Below are positions 46,815-56,009 of a stretch of DNA of 64,000 bases, piece after piece. Source of the DNA: Actinotalea sp. Marseille-Q4924 (GTDB lineage: Bacteria > Actinomycetota > Actinomycetes > Actinomycetales > Cellulomonadaceae); NCBI RefSeq assembly GCF_916618755.1, contig NZ_CAKAKB010000001.1:186001-250000 (forward strand). Direction: 5' to 3'. The position numbers and the translations under genes were made by a program. A model generated the notes under the pieces. That model searched no databases. It was not told where the DNA came from and was given only the letters and a program-made list of their open reading frames with translations. Each line of letters opens with the position of its first letter. The first letter of the stretch is position 1.

Positions 46815-46861
46815 TCCGCACATCGCACCGTGCGGATCAGACGCAGGGTGGCGGATCGGAC
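46790..46861. repeat. 72-nt four-unit palindrome (copy F), supplies the GNAT gene stop
   Basis: GTCTGATCCGCCACT, GTCTGATCCGCAC, CGTGCGGATCAGAC and GTGGCGGATCGGAC. The GNAT stop codon (46812-46814) falls in the second unit. Compensating C/T and G/A changes between first and last units preserve pairing in the inner arms. Confidence 0.95.
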
Positions 46862-46892
46862 GCCCGGCGGCGGCGGGCGGGACCCGCCCCCC

Positions 46893-47900
46893 TCAACGGG
46901 CCGACGACGCCGCGGCGTTGACCTCGTAGCTCGTGTTCGTGGCCTCGAAGAAGTTCACGAGCTGGAGCGTGTCGTTCGCCGCCGCCATCCACTTCGCGGG
47001 GTTGCTCACCCGGTAGTGCGGCTCGAACCCGAGCTCCTCCAGGCGCCGGTCCGCGAGGTAGCGGACGTATTGGTTCACGTAGTCGGCGTTGAGGCCGAGG
47101 ATCCCGTGCGGCAGCAGGTCCCGGTTGTAGTGCTCCTCCATCTCCACGGCGTCGAGCACCATCTGCCGGATCTCCTCGGCGAACTCCGGCGTCTGCAGGT
47201 CCGGGTTCTCCTCGAGCACGGTCAGGATCAGGTTGATCCCGAACTTCAGGTGCAGCGACTCGTCGCGGACGATCCAGTCGACGAGCGAGCCGAAGTTACG
47301 CAGCAGGTTCCGCTGCCGGAAGCTCAGCGCGACCATGAACCCGCTGTAGAACCAGATGCCCTCGAGCACGACGTTGTACGCGACGAGGTTCCGCACGAAG
47401 TCGCGCTTGCCGTCGGTGGTCGAGATGTCGATGGTCTGCTCGGTCATCCGACGGATGTAGTGGACCTCGAACTCCTCCTTGGCGGCCATCGACGGCACCG
47501 TCACGTGCGACTCGTACGCCTCGGTGCGGTCGATGGGGAACGTCTCGAGGACGTACTCGAAGGCCATGCAGTGGTTGGCCTCCTCCCACATCTGCTTGGC
47601 GAGGTAGAGGTGCGCCTCGGGGGCGTTGAGGTACGGGTACACGCCGAACGCGAGCGCCTTGTTGACGAGCAGCTCACTGGGGTTGAAGTAGCTCATGAGG
47701 AACGTGACGGCGTGCTTCTCCTCGTCCGTCATGCGCTGGAAGTCCGCGAGGTCCTCGCCGAGCTGGATCTCGTTGGGGAACCACGTGTTCGCGACGGCCT
47801 GGTCGTACAGGTCCATCGCCCACGGGTAGCGGACGGGCTTGAGCAGCAGGCCCTCGGAGATGCCGGTGCCGAGGATCGAGGGTGCGGCGGTCGTGGTCAT
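46893..47900 (-). CDS. nrdB: Ribonucleotide reductase small subunit, class Ic-like
   Basis: 335 aa from ATG 47900. Metal ligands by pattern are Glu76 (FNPSE), Glu107 and His110 (EANH), a later Glu in VLEGIWFYSGF, and DE and H in IVRDESLHLKFG. Spacing between the first and second ligands is 31 residues, as in E. coli R2. The residue four after His110, where the radical Tyr stands in class Ia, is Phe114, and the first ligand is Glu rather than Asp. Both are marks of class Ic (Mn/Fe) R2. It is downstream of nrdA by 31 nt. Confidence 0.92.
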   Translation of the reverse strand: MTTTAAPSILGTGISEGLLLKPVRYPWAMDLYDQAVANTWFPNEIQLGEDLADFQRMTDEEKHAVTFLMSYFNPSELLVNKALAFGVYPYLNAPEAHLYLAKQMWEEANHCMAFEYVLETFPIDRTEAYESHVTVPSMAAKEEFEVHYIRRMTEQTIDISTTDGKRDFVRNLVAYNVVLEGIWFYSGFMVALSFRQRNLLRNFGSLVDWIVRDESLHLKFGINLILTVLEENPDLQTPEFAEEIRQMVLDAVEMEEHYNRDLLPHGILGLNADYVNQYVRYLADRRLEELGFEPHYRVSNPAKWMAAANDTLQLVNFFEATNTSYEVNAAASSAR

Positions 47901-47931
47901 GGTGGGTCCTTCCGGGGTCGAGGTCAGCGGG

Positions 47932-50688
47932 TCACTGGCAGGAGTCGCACTGGAGGCGCTCCATCGGGTCCACGGGGCACGAGACCCCGTCGACGACGTC
48001 GAGCTCGGCTCCCACGGCCGACGACGGCGCCGCGGACGGCTCGACCACGGGCGCGGGAGTCGCAAGGGCGCTGCCGAAGCCGAACCCACGGCGAGCCGTG
48101 GGCGCGCTGACCGTCGGCGGGCTGATCGGCGGGGTCGTCGTTGCCGGCGCCGCGTCGCCGTTCTCGACGGTGCCGCGCTGGGCGTCGCCGCTTCGTCGAG
48201 ATGAGGGATCCGAAAGCGGGGCGGGCGAGGAGGCGACCCGGCCGAAGCCGACTCGCGGTGCCGTCCGACCCGAGCCGGCTTCGCGGGACTCCGCCTTGTT
48301 GACCCGGACGGTGCTCTGCTCGGCGGTGTGCCGCGGCTTCATGTGCAGGTAGTACGTCGTCTTGACGCCCCGCTCCCACGCCGCGCGGTACAGGTCGGAC
48401 ATCTCCCCGACGTCCCGGGACGCGAGGTAGATGTTCCGGCTGATCGCCTGGTCGACCCACTTCTGGGCCCGCGCCGCGACCTCGACGAACGCGTACGGCG
48501 ACACCTGGAACGACGTCTGGTACGCGGCCACGAGCCCGTCGGGGACACCCGGGACGGCGGCGAGGTCACCCTGCGCGGCGAGCAGGTCGTCGCGCACCTG
48601 TTCCCACAGCCCGCGGGCCTGGAGGTCGCGGACGAGGTTGCGGTTGACCTCGAGGAACTTCCCCGACGACGTCGCCCGGCTGAAGATCTGCGAGAACTGC
48701 GGGTCCAGGCCGGGCGTCGTCCCGGCGACCAGGCCGATGGACGCCGTCGGCGCGATCGCCATGAGGGTGGCGTTGCGCATCCCGCCGGCGACCTTGGCCC
48801 GCAGCGCGTCCCAGTCCAGGCGCGTCGTGCGGTCGACGGTCACCGGCACGCCGCGGTCCGCCTCGAGCCGGTCGAGCGTGTCGACCGGGACGACGCCGTG
48901 CGACCACCCCGACCCGGCGAAGGCGGGGTAGGCGCCGCGCTCGCGGGCGAGGTCCGCCGAGGCGTCGATCGCGTGCCAGCTGATGTGCTCGAGGAGCCGG
49001 TCGGCGAGCTCGGCCGCCTCGGGGGAGTCGTACGCCAGCCCGAGCTGCTCGGTGACGTCCGTGAACCCCATGACCCCGAGCCCGACGGCGCGGTTCGCCT
49101 CGTTCGCGCGCTCCGACTCCGGGACCGACGACAGGGTGATGTCGACGAGGTTGTCGAGCTGGCGGACCGCGAGCCGGGTCGTGCGCTCGAGCCGGGCCCA
49201 GTCGATCGTGAGCCCGCGCGCGCCGTCGCCGGCCGTCGGCACGAGGTGGGACGCGAGGTTCACGGACGCGAGGTTGCACACCGCGATCGTGTCCCGGTCC
49301 TGCGGCAGCGTGATCTCCGTGCAGAGGTTGGACAGGTGGATCGTGCCGGTGTTGTCGTTGAGCGCGCGGGTGTTGACCGAGTCCTTCCAGGTCAGCCACG
49401 GGTGCGACGTCGACTGCAAGGTCACCAGCATCGCGGTCCACTGCTCCCGTGCGCGGATCCGTCGGTGCCGCTGCAGCCGCCCGGACCGCGCCTCCCCGAC
49501 GTAGTGCGCGTAGCGCGCCGAGAACGCCGCGCCCGTGAGCTCCACGAGGTCCGGGGTGTCGGCGGGGTCGAAGAGGTACCAGTCGTCGTCGGCGGCCACG
49601 CGCTTCATGAACTCGTCGCTGATCCACACCGCGGTGTTGGCGGTGCGGGTGCGCCGGTACGGGTCGCCGGAGTTCTGCCGGAGGTCCAGGAACTGCGGGA
49701 AGTCCAGGTGCCAGTTCTCGATGTAGAAGCACAGGGCGCCGAACTTCTTGCCGCCGCGCGACACCGCGCGCAGCGTCGAGTCGATCGTGTGCATGAACGG
49801 GATCGGCCCGGTCGACGCCGTGTTGTTGGACCGGATCCGCGACCCCTCGGCGCGCAGCTTCGTGACCGACAGCCCGATCCCGCCCGTGCCCTTCGTCAGC
49901 CACATGACGTTCCGGATCGACGTGGCGATGTGCTCGATGTCGTCGTCCATCTGCATGACGAAGCAGTTGGACAGCTGCGGGTACGACGTCCCCGCGTTCA
50001 CGAGCGTCGAGCCGGCCGGCAGGTAGTCCAGGCGCGCGATGGCGTCGTAGAAGCGGATCGCCGCGGCGGTCGGGTCGTCCTCGGTGAGGGACAGGCCCAT
50101 GGCGACGCGCATCCAGAACCACTGCGGCACCTCGAGCGGCCGACCGTCGGGGCCGGTGAGCATGTACCGGTTCCGCATCGTGACGGTGCCGATGTAGCGC
50201 AGCCGCTCGTCGTGGCGGTGGTCCAGCGCGGCGGCGAGCGCGTCGAGGTCGAAGCGGGTGGCGAGGCGCGTGTCGAGCAGACCGAGCTCGACGCCCTCGC
50301 GCACGTACCCGGGGAAGCGCGCCTGGTGCAGGAGGGCCAGCTCGTGGTCCGTGTCGTACCCGCCGAGCACCCGCTTGTGGATCACCTTACGGAGCAGCCG
50401 GGACGCGACGACGTCGAAGTCCGGGTCGTCCTTGACGTTCTGCACCGCGACGGCGATCGCGGCCTCGTCGAGCTGCTCGGTCGTGATGCCGTCGAACAGG
50501 GTGATGGCCAGCTCGCTCGCGACCTGCGTGACGATGCTGATCGGGTCCGGCAGCCCGGCGGTGGCGCGCTCGATCGCCCGGTTGATGCGGTCCGCGTCGT
50601 ACGGCTCGCGCGTCCCGTCCCGCTTGGTCACGTGGATGCGCCCGCCGGCGGTTGCTCGTGCGGTGTGTTCGAGGTCGGTGAGGGTCAT
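47932..50688 (-). CDS. nrdA: Ribonucleoside-diphosphate reductase large subunit
   Basis: 918 aa from ATG 50688. It contains an N-terminal ATP-cone (IHVTKRDGTREPYDADRINR), then the 10-stranded barrel core with NCFVMQMDD, NLCTEITLP (catalytic Cys) and ATLMAIAPTASI. The core ends near HMKPRHTAEQSTVRV. A Pro/Ser/Ala-rich linker of about 130 residues leads to the C-terminal redox pair LQCDSCQ, longer than typical linkers. It reduces ribonucleotides with NrdB. A cobalamin riboswitch and two NrdR boxes lie upstream. Confidence 0.95.
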   Translation of the reverse strand: MTLTDLEHTARATAGGRIHVTKRDGTREPYDADRINRAIERATAGLPDPISIVTQVASELAITLFDGITTEQLDEAAIAVAVQNVKDDPDFDVVASRLLRKVIHKRVLGGYDTDHELALLHQARFPGYVREGVELGLLDTRLATRFDLDALAAALDHRHDERLRYIGTVTMRNRYMLTGPDGRPLEVPQWFWMRVAMGLSLTEDDPTAAAIRFYDAIARLDYLPAGSTLVNAGTSYPQLSNCFVMQMDDDIEHIATSIRNVMWLTKGTGGIGLSVTKLRAEGSRIRSNNTASTGPIPFMHTIDSTLRAVSRGGKKFGALCFYIENWHLDFPQFLDLRQNSGDPYRRTRTANTAVWISDEFMKRVAADDDWYLFDPADTPDLVELTGAAFSARYAHYVGEARSGRLQRHRRIRAREQWTAMLVTLQSTSHPWLTWKDSVNTRALNDNTGTIHLSNLCTEITLPQDRDTIAVCNLASVNLASHLVPTAGDGARGLTIDWARLERTTRLAVRQLDNLVDITLSSVPESERANEANRAVGLGVMGFTDVTEQLGLAYDSPEAAELADRLLEHISWHAIDASADLARERGAYPAFAGSGWSHGVVPVDTLDRLEADRGVPVTVDRTTRLDWDALRAKVAGGMRNATLMAIAPTASIGLVAGTTPGLDPQFSQIFSRATSSGKFLEVNRNLVRDLQARGLWEQVRDDLLAAQGDLAAVPGVPDGLVAAYQTSFQVSPYAFVEVAARAQKWVDQAISRNIYLASRDVGEMSDLYRAAWERGVKTTYYLHMKPRHTAEQSTVRVNKAESREAGSGRTAPRVGFGRVASSPAPLSDPSSRRSGDAQRGTVENGDAAPATTTPPISPPTVSAPTARRGFGFGSALATPAPVVEPSAAPSSAVGAELDVVDGVSCPVDPMERLQCDSCQ

Positions 50689-50837
50689 GCGCGTGCTCCC
50701 AGGACGGGTCCGAGGTCCGGAGCCCGTGGGCAGACGACGGGGGACCGTCCGACGCACGCGTGCGTCGGTGCAGCGCCGACCGCCGGGCAGCCCTCCCGCG
50801 AGGCTCCACGACCACCACGCACCGGCGGCGCGCGGAC

Positions 50838-51035
50838 CGATGGCAGGTCTTCGGACTCGTGGGCTCGCGGACCGGTCCCGTCGGACCTGCTCGCACCTAC
50901 CGGCCGTCGCTTCCCAGGTGTGCACCCAGTGCGTCTGACGGCTGTCGTTCCCACTCACCGCTGCGGGGCAGTCCCGGAGTCGCACCGGGTTCCCTCTTGC
51001 CTCACCGGGGTGGATCCCCGGTGAACCGTCGGTGC
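50838..51035 (-). promoter_or_regulatory. Cobalamin (B12) riboswitch upstream of nrdAB
   Basis: On the minus strand the leader has the characteristic core: GGGAACCCGGTGCGACTCC, then GGGACTGCCCCGCAGCGGT, then GAGTGGGAACGACAGCC, and the B12 box GAGTCCGAAGACCTGCC at 50843-50859. It lies about 150 nt before nrdA. Cobalamin binding would switch off nrdAB, which makes sense if the genome also has B12-dependent NrdJ, as described for Streptomyces. NrdJ is not in this window. Confidence 0.92.
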
Positions 51036-51065
51036 GCCCGACCCTAGCGGGGTGCGGGGGTCCAG

Positions 51066-51113
51066 CCACAACATCTAGCGGCGTGTTGCGGGTTCGACAC
51101 CCACATCTGGTGT
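51066..51113 (-). promoter_or_regulatory. Pair of NrdR boxes and nrdAB promoter
   Basis: Two 16-nt boxes, CCACAACATCTAGCGG (51066-51081) and CACCCACATCTGGTGT (51098-51113), share the central ACATCT core. They lie 32 bp apart, about three helical turns, as is usual for NrdR. A minus-strand -10-like TAGGGT at 51045-51050 places the start just before the riboswitch. NrdR is encoded elsewhere. Confidence 0.72.
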
Positions 51114-51235
51114 GTGGCCCTTCCGGCGCAGTCGTGACCCGAGACGGTTCGGCCGGCGAGCCGCGCCCTCCCGGTCCCCGGGACGGCGGACGGCGCGGTC
51201 CGCCGCCGACCCGCTCCAGGGGACACGCCCCCTCC

Positions 51236-51307
51236 GTTCGATCCGCCACTCTCGGTCCGATCCGCACGGTGCACCGTGCGGATCGGACGCTGGGTGGCGG
51301 ATCAGAC
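51236..51307. repeat. 72-nt four-unit palindrome (copy G)
   Basis: GTTCGATCCGCCACT, GTCCGATCCGCAC, CGTGCGGATCGGAC and GTGGCGGATCAGAC at the standard offsets. It lies between the nrdAB promoter and the RHH gene operator. Confidence 0.95.
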
Positions 51308-51343
51308 GGGAGGGGGGAAGGGGCCCGGCGGGGCGGGTGCGGT

Positions 51344-51363
51344 CTTGCTTGTTTGCTAGCAAG
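51344..51363 (+). promoter_or_regulatory. Inverted-repeat operator before RHH gene
   Basis: CTTGCT (51344-51349) and AGCAAG (51358-51363) are inverted; the inner palindrome TTGCTAGCAA (51353-51362) overlaps the right arm. Position 17-36 nt before the RHH start suits autoregulation by the encoded ribbon-helix-helix protein. This short stretch is much richer in A and T than its surroundings. Confidence 0.65.
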
Positions 51364-51379
51364 TGAGTACGGTCGACCC

Positions 51380-51529
51380 ATGGCCGAGAAGGCGCAGTTC
51401 AACGTGTACCTCCCGCCCGACCTCATCCGTGCGGTCAAGCACCGGTGCATCGACGAGGGCCTGTCGTTGTCGGCGTTCGTCGAGCGCGTGCTGACCGCGT
51501 ACCTGGAGACCGAGGAGCCCGACCGATGA
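51380..51529 (+). CDS. Ribbon-helix-helix (CopG-like) DNA-binding protein
   Basis: 49 aa from ATG 51380. An RHH fold is visible: strand [18 protein letters not shown], turn DEGLSLSAF, helix VERVLTAYL. Such proteins bind DNA as dimers of dimers. It overlaps the VOC gene (ATGA) and likely regulates the two-gene operon through the inverted repeat at 51344. A type II antitoxin is another possibility, but the next gene looks like a VOC protein, not a toxin. Confidence 0.8.
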   Translation: MAEKAQFNVYLPPDLIRAVKHRCIDEGLSLSAFVERVLTAYLETEEPDR

Positions 51530-52338
51530 CGACACCCGCAGCCGCCGACGCCCGCCCCGCGACGCCCGTCCCGTCACCGGTCGTCCGCCCGATCCACTTC
51601 GTCACCGACGTCCCCCGGTGGCGCGCCTTCTACCTCGACCTCGGGCTGGAGGCGACCGGCGTCGACGCCGATGGCTGGACGGTCCTCGCCGCCGGCTCCG
51701 GCCGCCTCGCCCTGCACCATGCCGACCCAGGCGACCGGGTCGCCGGGCGGGCGCTGCTGCGCTGGGAGGTGGCGGACCTCGGCGCCTACCGGGACGCCGT
51801 CGTCGACGCGGGGGTGCCGGTGCGCGAGCTCGTGACCGCGGACGGCCCGGCCCTCGCGCTCGACCTGCCTGCCGTCGGGCGCGTCCAGGTCGACCCCGCG
51901 GAGGTCGACGACGGCGGCGCTCCCGTGGACCCCGAGGCGCTGAGCGTCGTGGGCCTGCACTACACCGACGCGACGACGGCGGCCGCTGCCTCCGCGGCGC
52001 GGGTCGGCTGGCTGCGGCGCATCACCAGCGAGACGGGCACCTGGGCGGATCTCGTCGCCGGCGGGGTCCTGGCCTTCCACGACGGCGACCGCGTCCTCGT
52101 GAACAGCGAGCCGGTGTGCGAGGTCGCCCTCGAGGTCGGCGACCTGCGACCCGTCCACGCGCGCGCCCTCGCCGCCGGGCACGAGGTCGTCCTGGTCGAC
52201 GAGGCGTACGGGCGTGCGCTGCGGGTGCGGACGCCCTCGGGGACCGAGCTGTGGGTCAACGAGACCCAGCGCGACCTCTACGGCTACCGCCTCGAGAGCG
52301 CGTCCACCGCGCCGTCCGACCCGCACCCTTCCGTCTGA
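51526..52338 (+). CDS. VOC-superfamily protein with two glyoxalase-like modules
   Basis: 270 aa from ATG 51526 (ATGA overlap). An N-terminal tail precedes two paired beta-alpha-beta modules: [20 protein letters not shown] and later [20 protein letters not shown], ending [20 protein letters not shown]. The fold is that of glyoxalase/extradiol-type proteins; the reaction is unknown. The last residues (PSDPHPSV) and the stop codon lie in palindrome copy H, as for the GNAT gene. Confidence 0.82.
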   Translation: MTTPAAADARPATPVPSPVVRPIHFVTDVPRWRAFYLDLGLEATGVDADGWTVLAAGSGRLALHHADPGDRVAGRALLRWEVADLGAYRDAVVDAGVPVRELVTADGPALALDLPAVGRVQVDPAEVDDGGAPVDPEALSVVGLHYTDATTAAAASAARVGWLRRITSETGTWADLVAGGVLAFHDGDRVLVNSEPVCEVALEVGDLRPVHARALAAGHEVVLVDEAYGRALRVRTPSGTELWVNETQRDLYGYRLESASTAPSDPHPSV

Positions 52339-52385
52339 TCCGCACCGCGCGCCGTGCGGATCAGACGGAAGGGTGCGGGTCGGAC
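52314..52385. repeat. 72-nt four-unit palindrome (copy H), supplies the VOC gene stop
   Basis: GTCCGACCCGCACCC, GTCTGATCCGCAC, CGTGCGGATCAGAC and GGTGCGGGTCGGAC; the outer and inner arms pair perfectly. The VOC gene stop codon (52336-52338) is in the second unit, as in copy F. Confidence 0.95.
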
Positions 52386-52484
52386 GCGGGGGTAGCTGGG
52401 CACCGTCAGGTCGGGCGCTGCGGTGTGCACTGCCGGGCCGCGCAGGGTGCCCCCCGGCGTCGCGCGACCCGGCAGTGCGGGCCC

Positions 52485-53237
52485 TCAGTCGGCATCCCCC
52501 GAGCCGATGAGGACGACATCGGGTGTGGGGTCCCAGCGGTACCCCACACCCCGGACGGTGACGATCCGCAGGCAGCCCCCCAGCTTCTCCCGCAGCCGTC
52601 GGACGTGGACGTCGATGGTCCGCGTCGTGCGTGCCGTCACGCTCTTGCGCCAGACCTCGCGCAGCAGCTCGTCCCGCGCCACCGCCCGGTGGGGGTTGCG
52701 CAGGAGGTGCTCGAGCAGGCCCAGCTCCTTGTAGGTCAGGGGCACGACGACGCCGCCCCGCGTCACCTCGCGCGCGTCGACGTCGAGGACGAGCGCCGGC
52801 CCCCCGGCCTCGGGTCGGGCGGCCTCCGCAGCTGCCGGCACCGTCTCCACGGCGGGCATCGCCTCCGGGCTGGTCACGCCCCAGGCGGTCTCGCGCACCG
52901 CGGCGCGCACGGTCCGACCGGCCGTCGGGGCAGCAGCGGCGCCGATCTCGTCACCGACCCGGGCCACCGCGCTGCTGAGCCGTCCTGTCGCCGTCAGGGC
53001 GAGCAGCGATCGCGACCGGACCAGCGGTCCGGCGTCCTCCACCGCGGTGAGGACGCGCCGCGCCACGTCCGCGAGGAGCGCCGTCGCGGCAGGTCCCGCC
53101 GCCGGGTCGACGGTGACGTGGAGCGCGAACGCCGGGCCGGCGACGCCGACGCCCGCCAGGGCGGGCGCAGGTCCGACCGCGACGACACCGACGGCGGCTG
53201 CCGTCTCGCCTGTCATCGTCGTCGACACTGCGGTCAT
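52485..53237 (-). CDS. OmpR/PhoB-type winged-helix regulator with unknown N-terminal domain
   Basis: 250 aa from ATG 53237. The C-terminal about 95 residues are a Trans_reg_C domain: LDVDAREVTRGGVVVPLTYK, LLEHLLRNPHRAVARDELLR, TIDVHVRRLREKLGG and VRGVGYRW. The N-terminal 140 residues are Ala/Val-rich without receiver-domain acidic residues or a phosphorylation Asp, so it does not look like a normal response regulator. No histidine kinase is adjacent. Convergent with the VOC operon. Confidence 0.85.
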   Translation of the reverse strand: MTAVSTTMTGETAAAVGVVAVGPAPALAGVGVAGPAFALHVTVDPAAGPAATALLADVARRVLTAVEDAGPLVRSRSLLALTATGRLSSAVARVGDEIGAAAAPTAGRTVRAAVRETAWGVTSPEAMPAVETVPAAAEAARPEAGGPALVLDVDAREVTRGGVVVPLTYKELGLLEHLLRNPHRAVARDELLREVWRKSVTARTTRTIDVHVRRLREKLGGCLRIVTVRGVGYRWDPTPDVVLIGSGDAD

Positions 53238-53397
53238 GACAGGAGTGTGACTCCCGCTGGCGCCATCACCAAGGGCGATTGACGCTTCGTCTCATATCGT
53301 GGTCACGGGGGGTCGAGACCTCCGCATCCGTCCGCCTGCGCGCGGGTCACCCGGAGCGGGCCCATCCCGGACACGCCGAGGCGAGCCGGCTCGTCCG

Positions 53398-54663
53398 CTA
53401 CGAGCGGCTCAGCTCGCGCAGCGCCCGCGGGTCGTCGGCCCGGGCGTCGGCGACGTGGGTGAACCCCTCGCCGACGAGGCCGTCGAAGAAGGCCCCGCTG
53501 ACCTTCCGCGGGGGCTTCACCAGGGTGACCGCCGCGCCGTCGGCCTGGAGGTCGGCACGCAGGCCGAGCAGCTCGGCGGGGTCCTGCGGCCCGTGCAGGA
53601 GCGCGATCCGTCGCCCGTCCACCATCGGGTCCGGCAGGAGGTCGATGATGCGCTCGAAGCCGATCGAGAAGCCGCACGCGGGCACGTCGCGGCCGAGCCA
53701 CTTGCCGACGACGCCGTCGTACCGCCCGCCGCCCGCGACGGACCCCGACGACCCCGCGTGACGGACCTCGAAGATCGGCCCCGTGTAGTAGCCCATCCCG
53801 CGCACCATCGTCGCGTCGAGCACGACGCGCGCCCCGGGCAGCACCGCCGCGACCGCGCGCACGATGTCCGGGAGGTCGTACAGCCCCACCTCGCGCCCGC
53901 CGACGACGACGCGGCCCGTCCGCAGCGGCTCGTCCTCGGGGCCGCCCTGGCGCTGCAGCCCCTCGACGGTGTCGAGCAGGAGCGTGGCGACGTCGTCGGG
54001 CGCCAGCTCCTTGCGCGCGATCTCCGCGAGGACGCCCTCACGGCCGACCTTGTCCAGCTTGTCGAGCGCGATGAGGGTGTCCGGGACCGCGGCCGGGGCC
54101 ACGCCGGCGGCCTCGAGCAGGTCCTGGAGCACGCGCCGGTCGTTGACGAGGAGCGTCACGTCCGCGCCCATGCCCAGCGCGTCGAACGCCGCCATCGTGG
54201 AGACGATGAGGTCGACCTCGGCGAGGATCCCGGGTTCGCCGATGATGTCGATGTCGCACTGGGTGAACTGCCGGTACCGCCCCTTCTGCGGCCGCTCGGC
54301 CCGCCAGACGGAGCCGATCTGCAGCGCGCGGAAGACGGTCGGCAGCTCGGCGGCGTGCGAGGCGTAGAAGCGGGTGAGCGGGACGGTGAGGTCGTACCGC
54401 AGCGCCAGGTCGGTCGCGTCCGCGGGCAGGAGCGCCTGCTCCGGGTCGAGCCCGCGGCGCAGGATCTCGTAGAGCATCGACTCGTTCTCGCCGCCCTGGT
54501 TCGAGCGCAGGCGCGACAGGGGCTCGATGGCCGGCGTCTCGATCTCGGCGAAGCCGTTGCGGCGGTACGTCGCGCGGATCGTGTCGAGGACGGCGTCCCG
54601 CTTCGCCTTGTCCTTGGGGAGGATGTCGCGCATGCCGCGCGCGGGGACGACTGCCTTGGCCAT
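53398..54663 (-). CDS. hisS: Histidyl-tRNA synthetase
   Basis: 421 aa from ATG 54663. A class II synthetase with motif 1 region (PAIEPLSRL), motif 2 (VWRAERPQKGRYRQFTQCDI), the histidine-specific VRGMGYYTGPIFE and GGGRYDGVVG loops, and a C-terminal anticodon-binding domain (PRKVSGAFFDGLVGEG). It charges tRNA-His. A GAGCCGGCTC palindrome lies right after the stop and may aid termination. Confidence 0.96.
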   Translation of the reverse strand: MAKAVVPARGMRDILPKDKAKRDAVLDTIRATYRRNGFAEIETPAIEPLSRLRSNQGGENESMLYEILRRGLDPEQALLPADATDLALRYDLTVPLTRFYASHAAELPTVFRALQIGSVWRAERPQKGRYRQFTQCDIDIIGEPGILAEVDLIVSTMAAFDALGMGADVTLLVNDRRVLQDLLEAAGVAPAAVPDTLIALDKLDKVGREGVLAEIARKELAPDDVATLLLDTVEGLQRQGGPEDEPLRTGRVVVGGREVGLYDLPDIVRAVAAVLPGARVVLDATMVRGMGYYTGPIFEVRHAGSSGSVAGGGRYDGVVGKWLGRDVPACGFSIGFERIIDLLPDPMVDGRRIALLHGPQDPAELLGLRADLQADGAAVTLVKPPRKVSGAFFDGLVGEGFTHVADARADDPRALRELSRS

Positions 54664-54724
54664 GGGAGCCGAGTCTACGGGCGGCCGTCGACGCCTCCGG
54701 GCGCCCGCCCGGTCACGCGGAGGC

Positions 54725-55360
54725 TCAGACCAGGCCGTACAGGCGGTCACCCGCGTCGCCCAGGCCCGGGACGATGTACGCCTTCTCGTTGAGGCGCTCG
54801 TCCACCGCGGCGACGACGACGGTGACGTCCGCCCGGTCGCCGACGTGCTCCTCGACGACCTTGAGGCCCTCGGGGGCGGCGAGCAGGCAGATGCACGTGA
54901 CGTCGCGCGCCCCGCGCTCGAAGAGGTAGTCGATGCTCGCGACGAGCGTCCCGCCGGTCGCCAGCATGGGGTCGAGCACGAAGCACTGCCGACCGGACAG
55001 ATCCTCCGGCAGACGGTTCGCGTAGGTGATCGCCTGGAGCGTCTCCTCGTCGCGCTGGAGCCCCAGGAAGCCGACCTCGGCCGTGGGCAGCAGGCGGGTC
55101 ATGCCCTCGAGCATCCCGAGGCCCGCTCGCAGGATCGGCACCACGAGCGGCCGGGGGTCGGCGAGGTGCGTGCCCGTGGTGCGGGCGACCGGCGTCTCGA
55201 CCTCGACGGTGTCGGTCCGGACGTCCCGCGTCGCCTCGTAGGCGAGCAGCGTCACGAGCTCGTCGACCAGGAGCCGGAACGTCGGCGACTGGGTCCGCAC
55301 GTCCCGCAGGACGGTGAGCTTGTGGGCGACGAGGGGGTGGTCGGCGACGTGCAGGCGCAT
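54725..55360 (-). CDS. upp: Uracil phosphoribosyltransferase
   Basis: 211 aa from ATG 55360. It converts uracil and PRPP to UMP in pyrimidine salvage. The PRPP loop is [17 protein letters not shown], with [13 protein letters not shown], and the uracil-binding end [13 protein letters not shown]. Length and motifs are standard. It is divergent from tadA. Confidence 0.97.
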   Translation of the reverse strand: MRLHVADHPLVAHKLTVLRDVRTQSPTFRLLVDELVTLLAYEATRDVRTDTVEVETPVARTTGTHLADPRPLVVPILRAGLGMLEGMTRLLPTAEVGFLGLQRDEETLQAITYANRLPEDLSGRQCFVLDPMLATGGTLVASIDYLFERGARDVTCICLLAAPEGLKVVEEHVGDRADVTVVVAAVDERLNEKAYIVPGLGDAGDRLYGLV

Positions 55361-55402
55361 GGCTGAACGGTACCCGGCCGACGCCGGCGCTACCGTCGCC
55401 CT

Positions 55403-55954
55403 GTGCGCGACCGGGAGCAGGCGTGGATGCGCGAGGCGCTGGCGCAGGCCCACCTCGCCCTGGCCTCCGACGACGTGCCGGTGGGCGCCGTCGTCGTCGG
55501 GCCCGGGGGTGACGTCGTCGGGCGCGGGCACAACGAGCGCGAGGCGACCGGCGACCCGACCGCCCATGCCGAGGTGCTCGCGCTGCGGGACGCCGCGCGG
55601 ACGCTCGGGCGCTGGCGGCTGGACGACTGCACGCTGGTGGTGACGCTCGAGCCGTGCGCGATGTGCGCCGGCGCGACGGTGCTGGCGCGCGTGCCGCGAC
55701 TCGTCCTCGGGGCGTGGGACCCCAAGGCCGGCGCGACGGGGTCCGTCCACGACCTCGTGCGCGACCGGCGCCTCAACCACCGGGTCGAGGTGGTCGGCGA
55801 CGTGCTGGCGGCGGAGTGCTCCGCGCTCCTGCTCGACTTCTTCGCGGAGCACCGCGGGGCGGCGGACGACGCCGCGGCCGGTGCGCCCGACCGCGCCGAC
55901 GGCCCGACGGGCACGCCGGTCACCCGCCAGGGTGACCTGCACCGGGACCGCTGA
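55403..55954 (+). CDS. tadA: tRNA adenosine(34) deaminase
   Basis: 183 aa from GTG 55403. Zinc-binding motifs are [12 protein letters not shown] (His and catalytic Glu) and [10 protein letters not shown]. It converts A34 to inosine in tRNA-Arg(ACG). A C-terminal Asp/Gly/Pro-rich tail of about 30 residues follows the domain. No tRNA gene is nearby. Confidence 0.94.
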   Translation: MRDREQAWMREALAQAHLALASDDVPVGAVVVGPGGDVVGRGHNEREATGDPTAHAEVLALRDAARTLGRWRLDDCTLVVTLEPCAMCAGATVLARVPRLVLGAWDPKAGATGSVHDLVRDRRLNHRVEVVGDVLAAECSALLLDFFAEHRGAADDAAAGAPDRADGPTGTPVTRQGDLHRDR

Positions 55955-56009
55955 GGCGAGTGCCCGGAACCGGTCGCCGACGGTCCGTCACGGCCGTACA
56001 GTCCGACGT

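Noticed and set aside
51085-51160. Possible tRNA (GGGTTCGAC resembling a T-loop)
   Set aside because: No acceptor stem or anticodon arm can be drawn around it; the sequence is explained by the second NrdR box and promoter.
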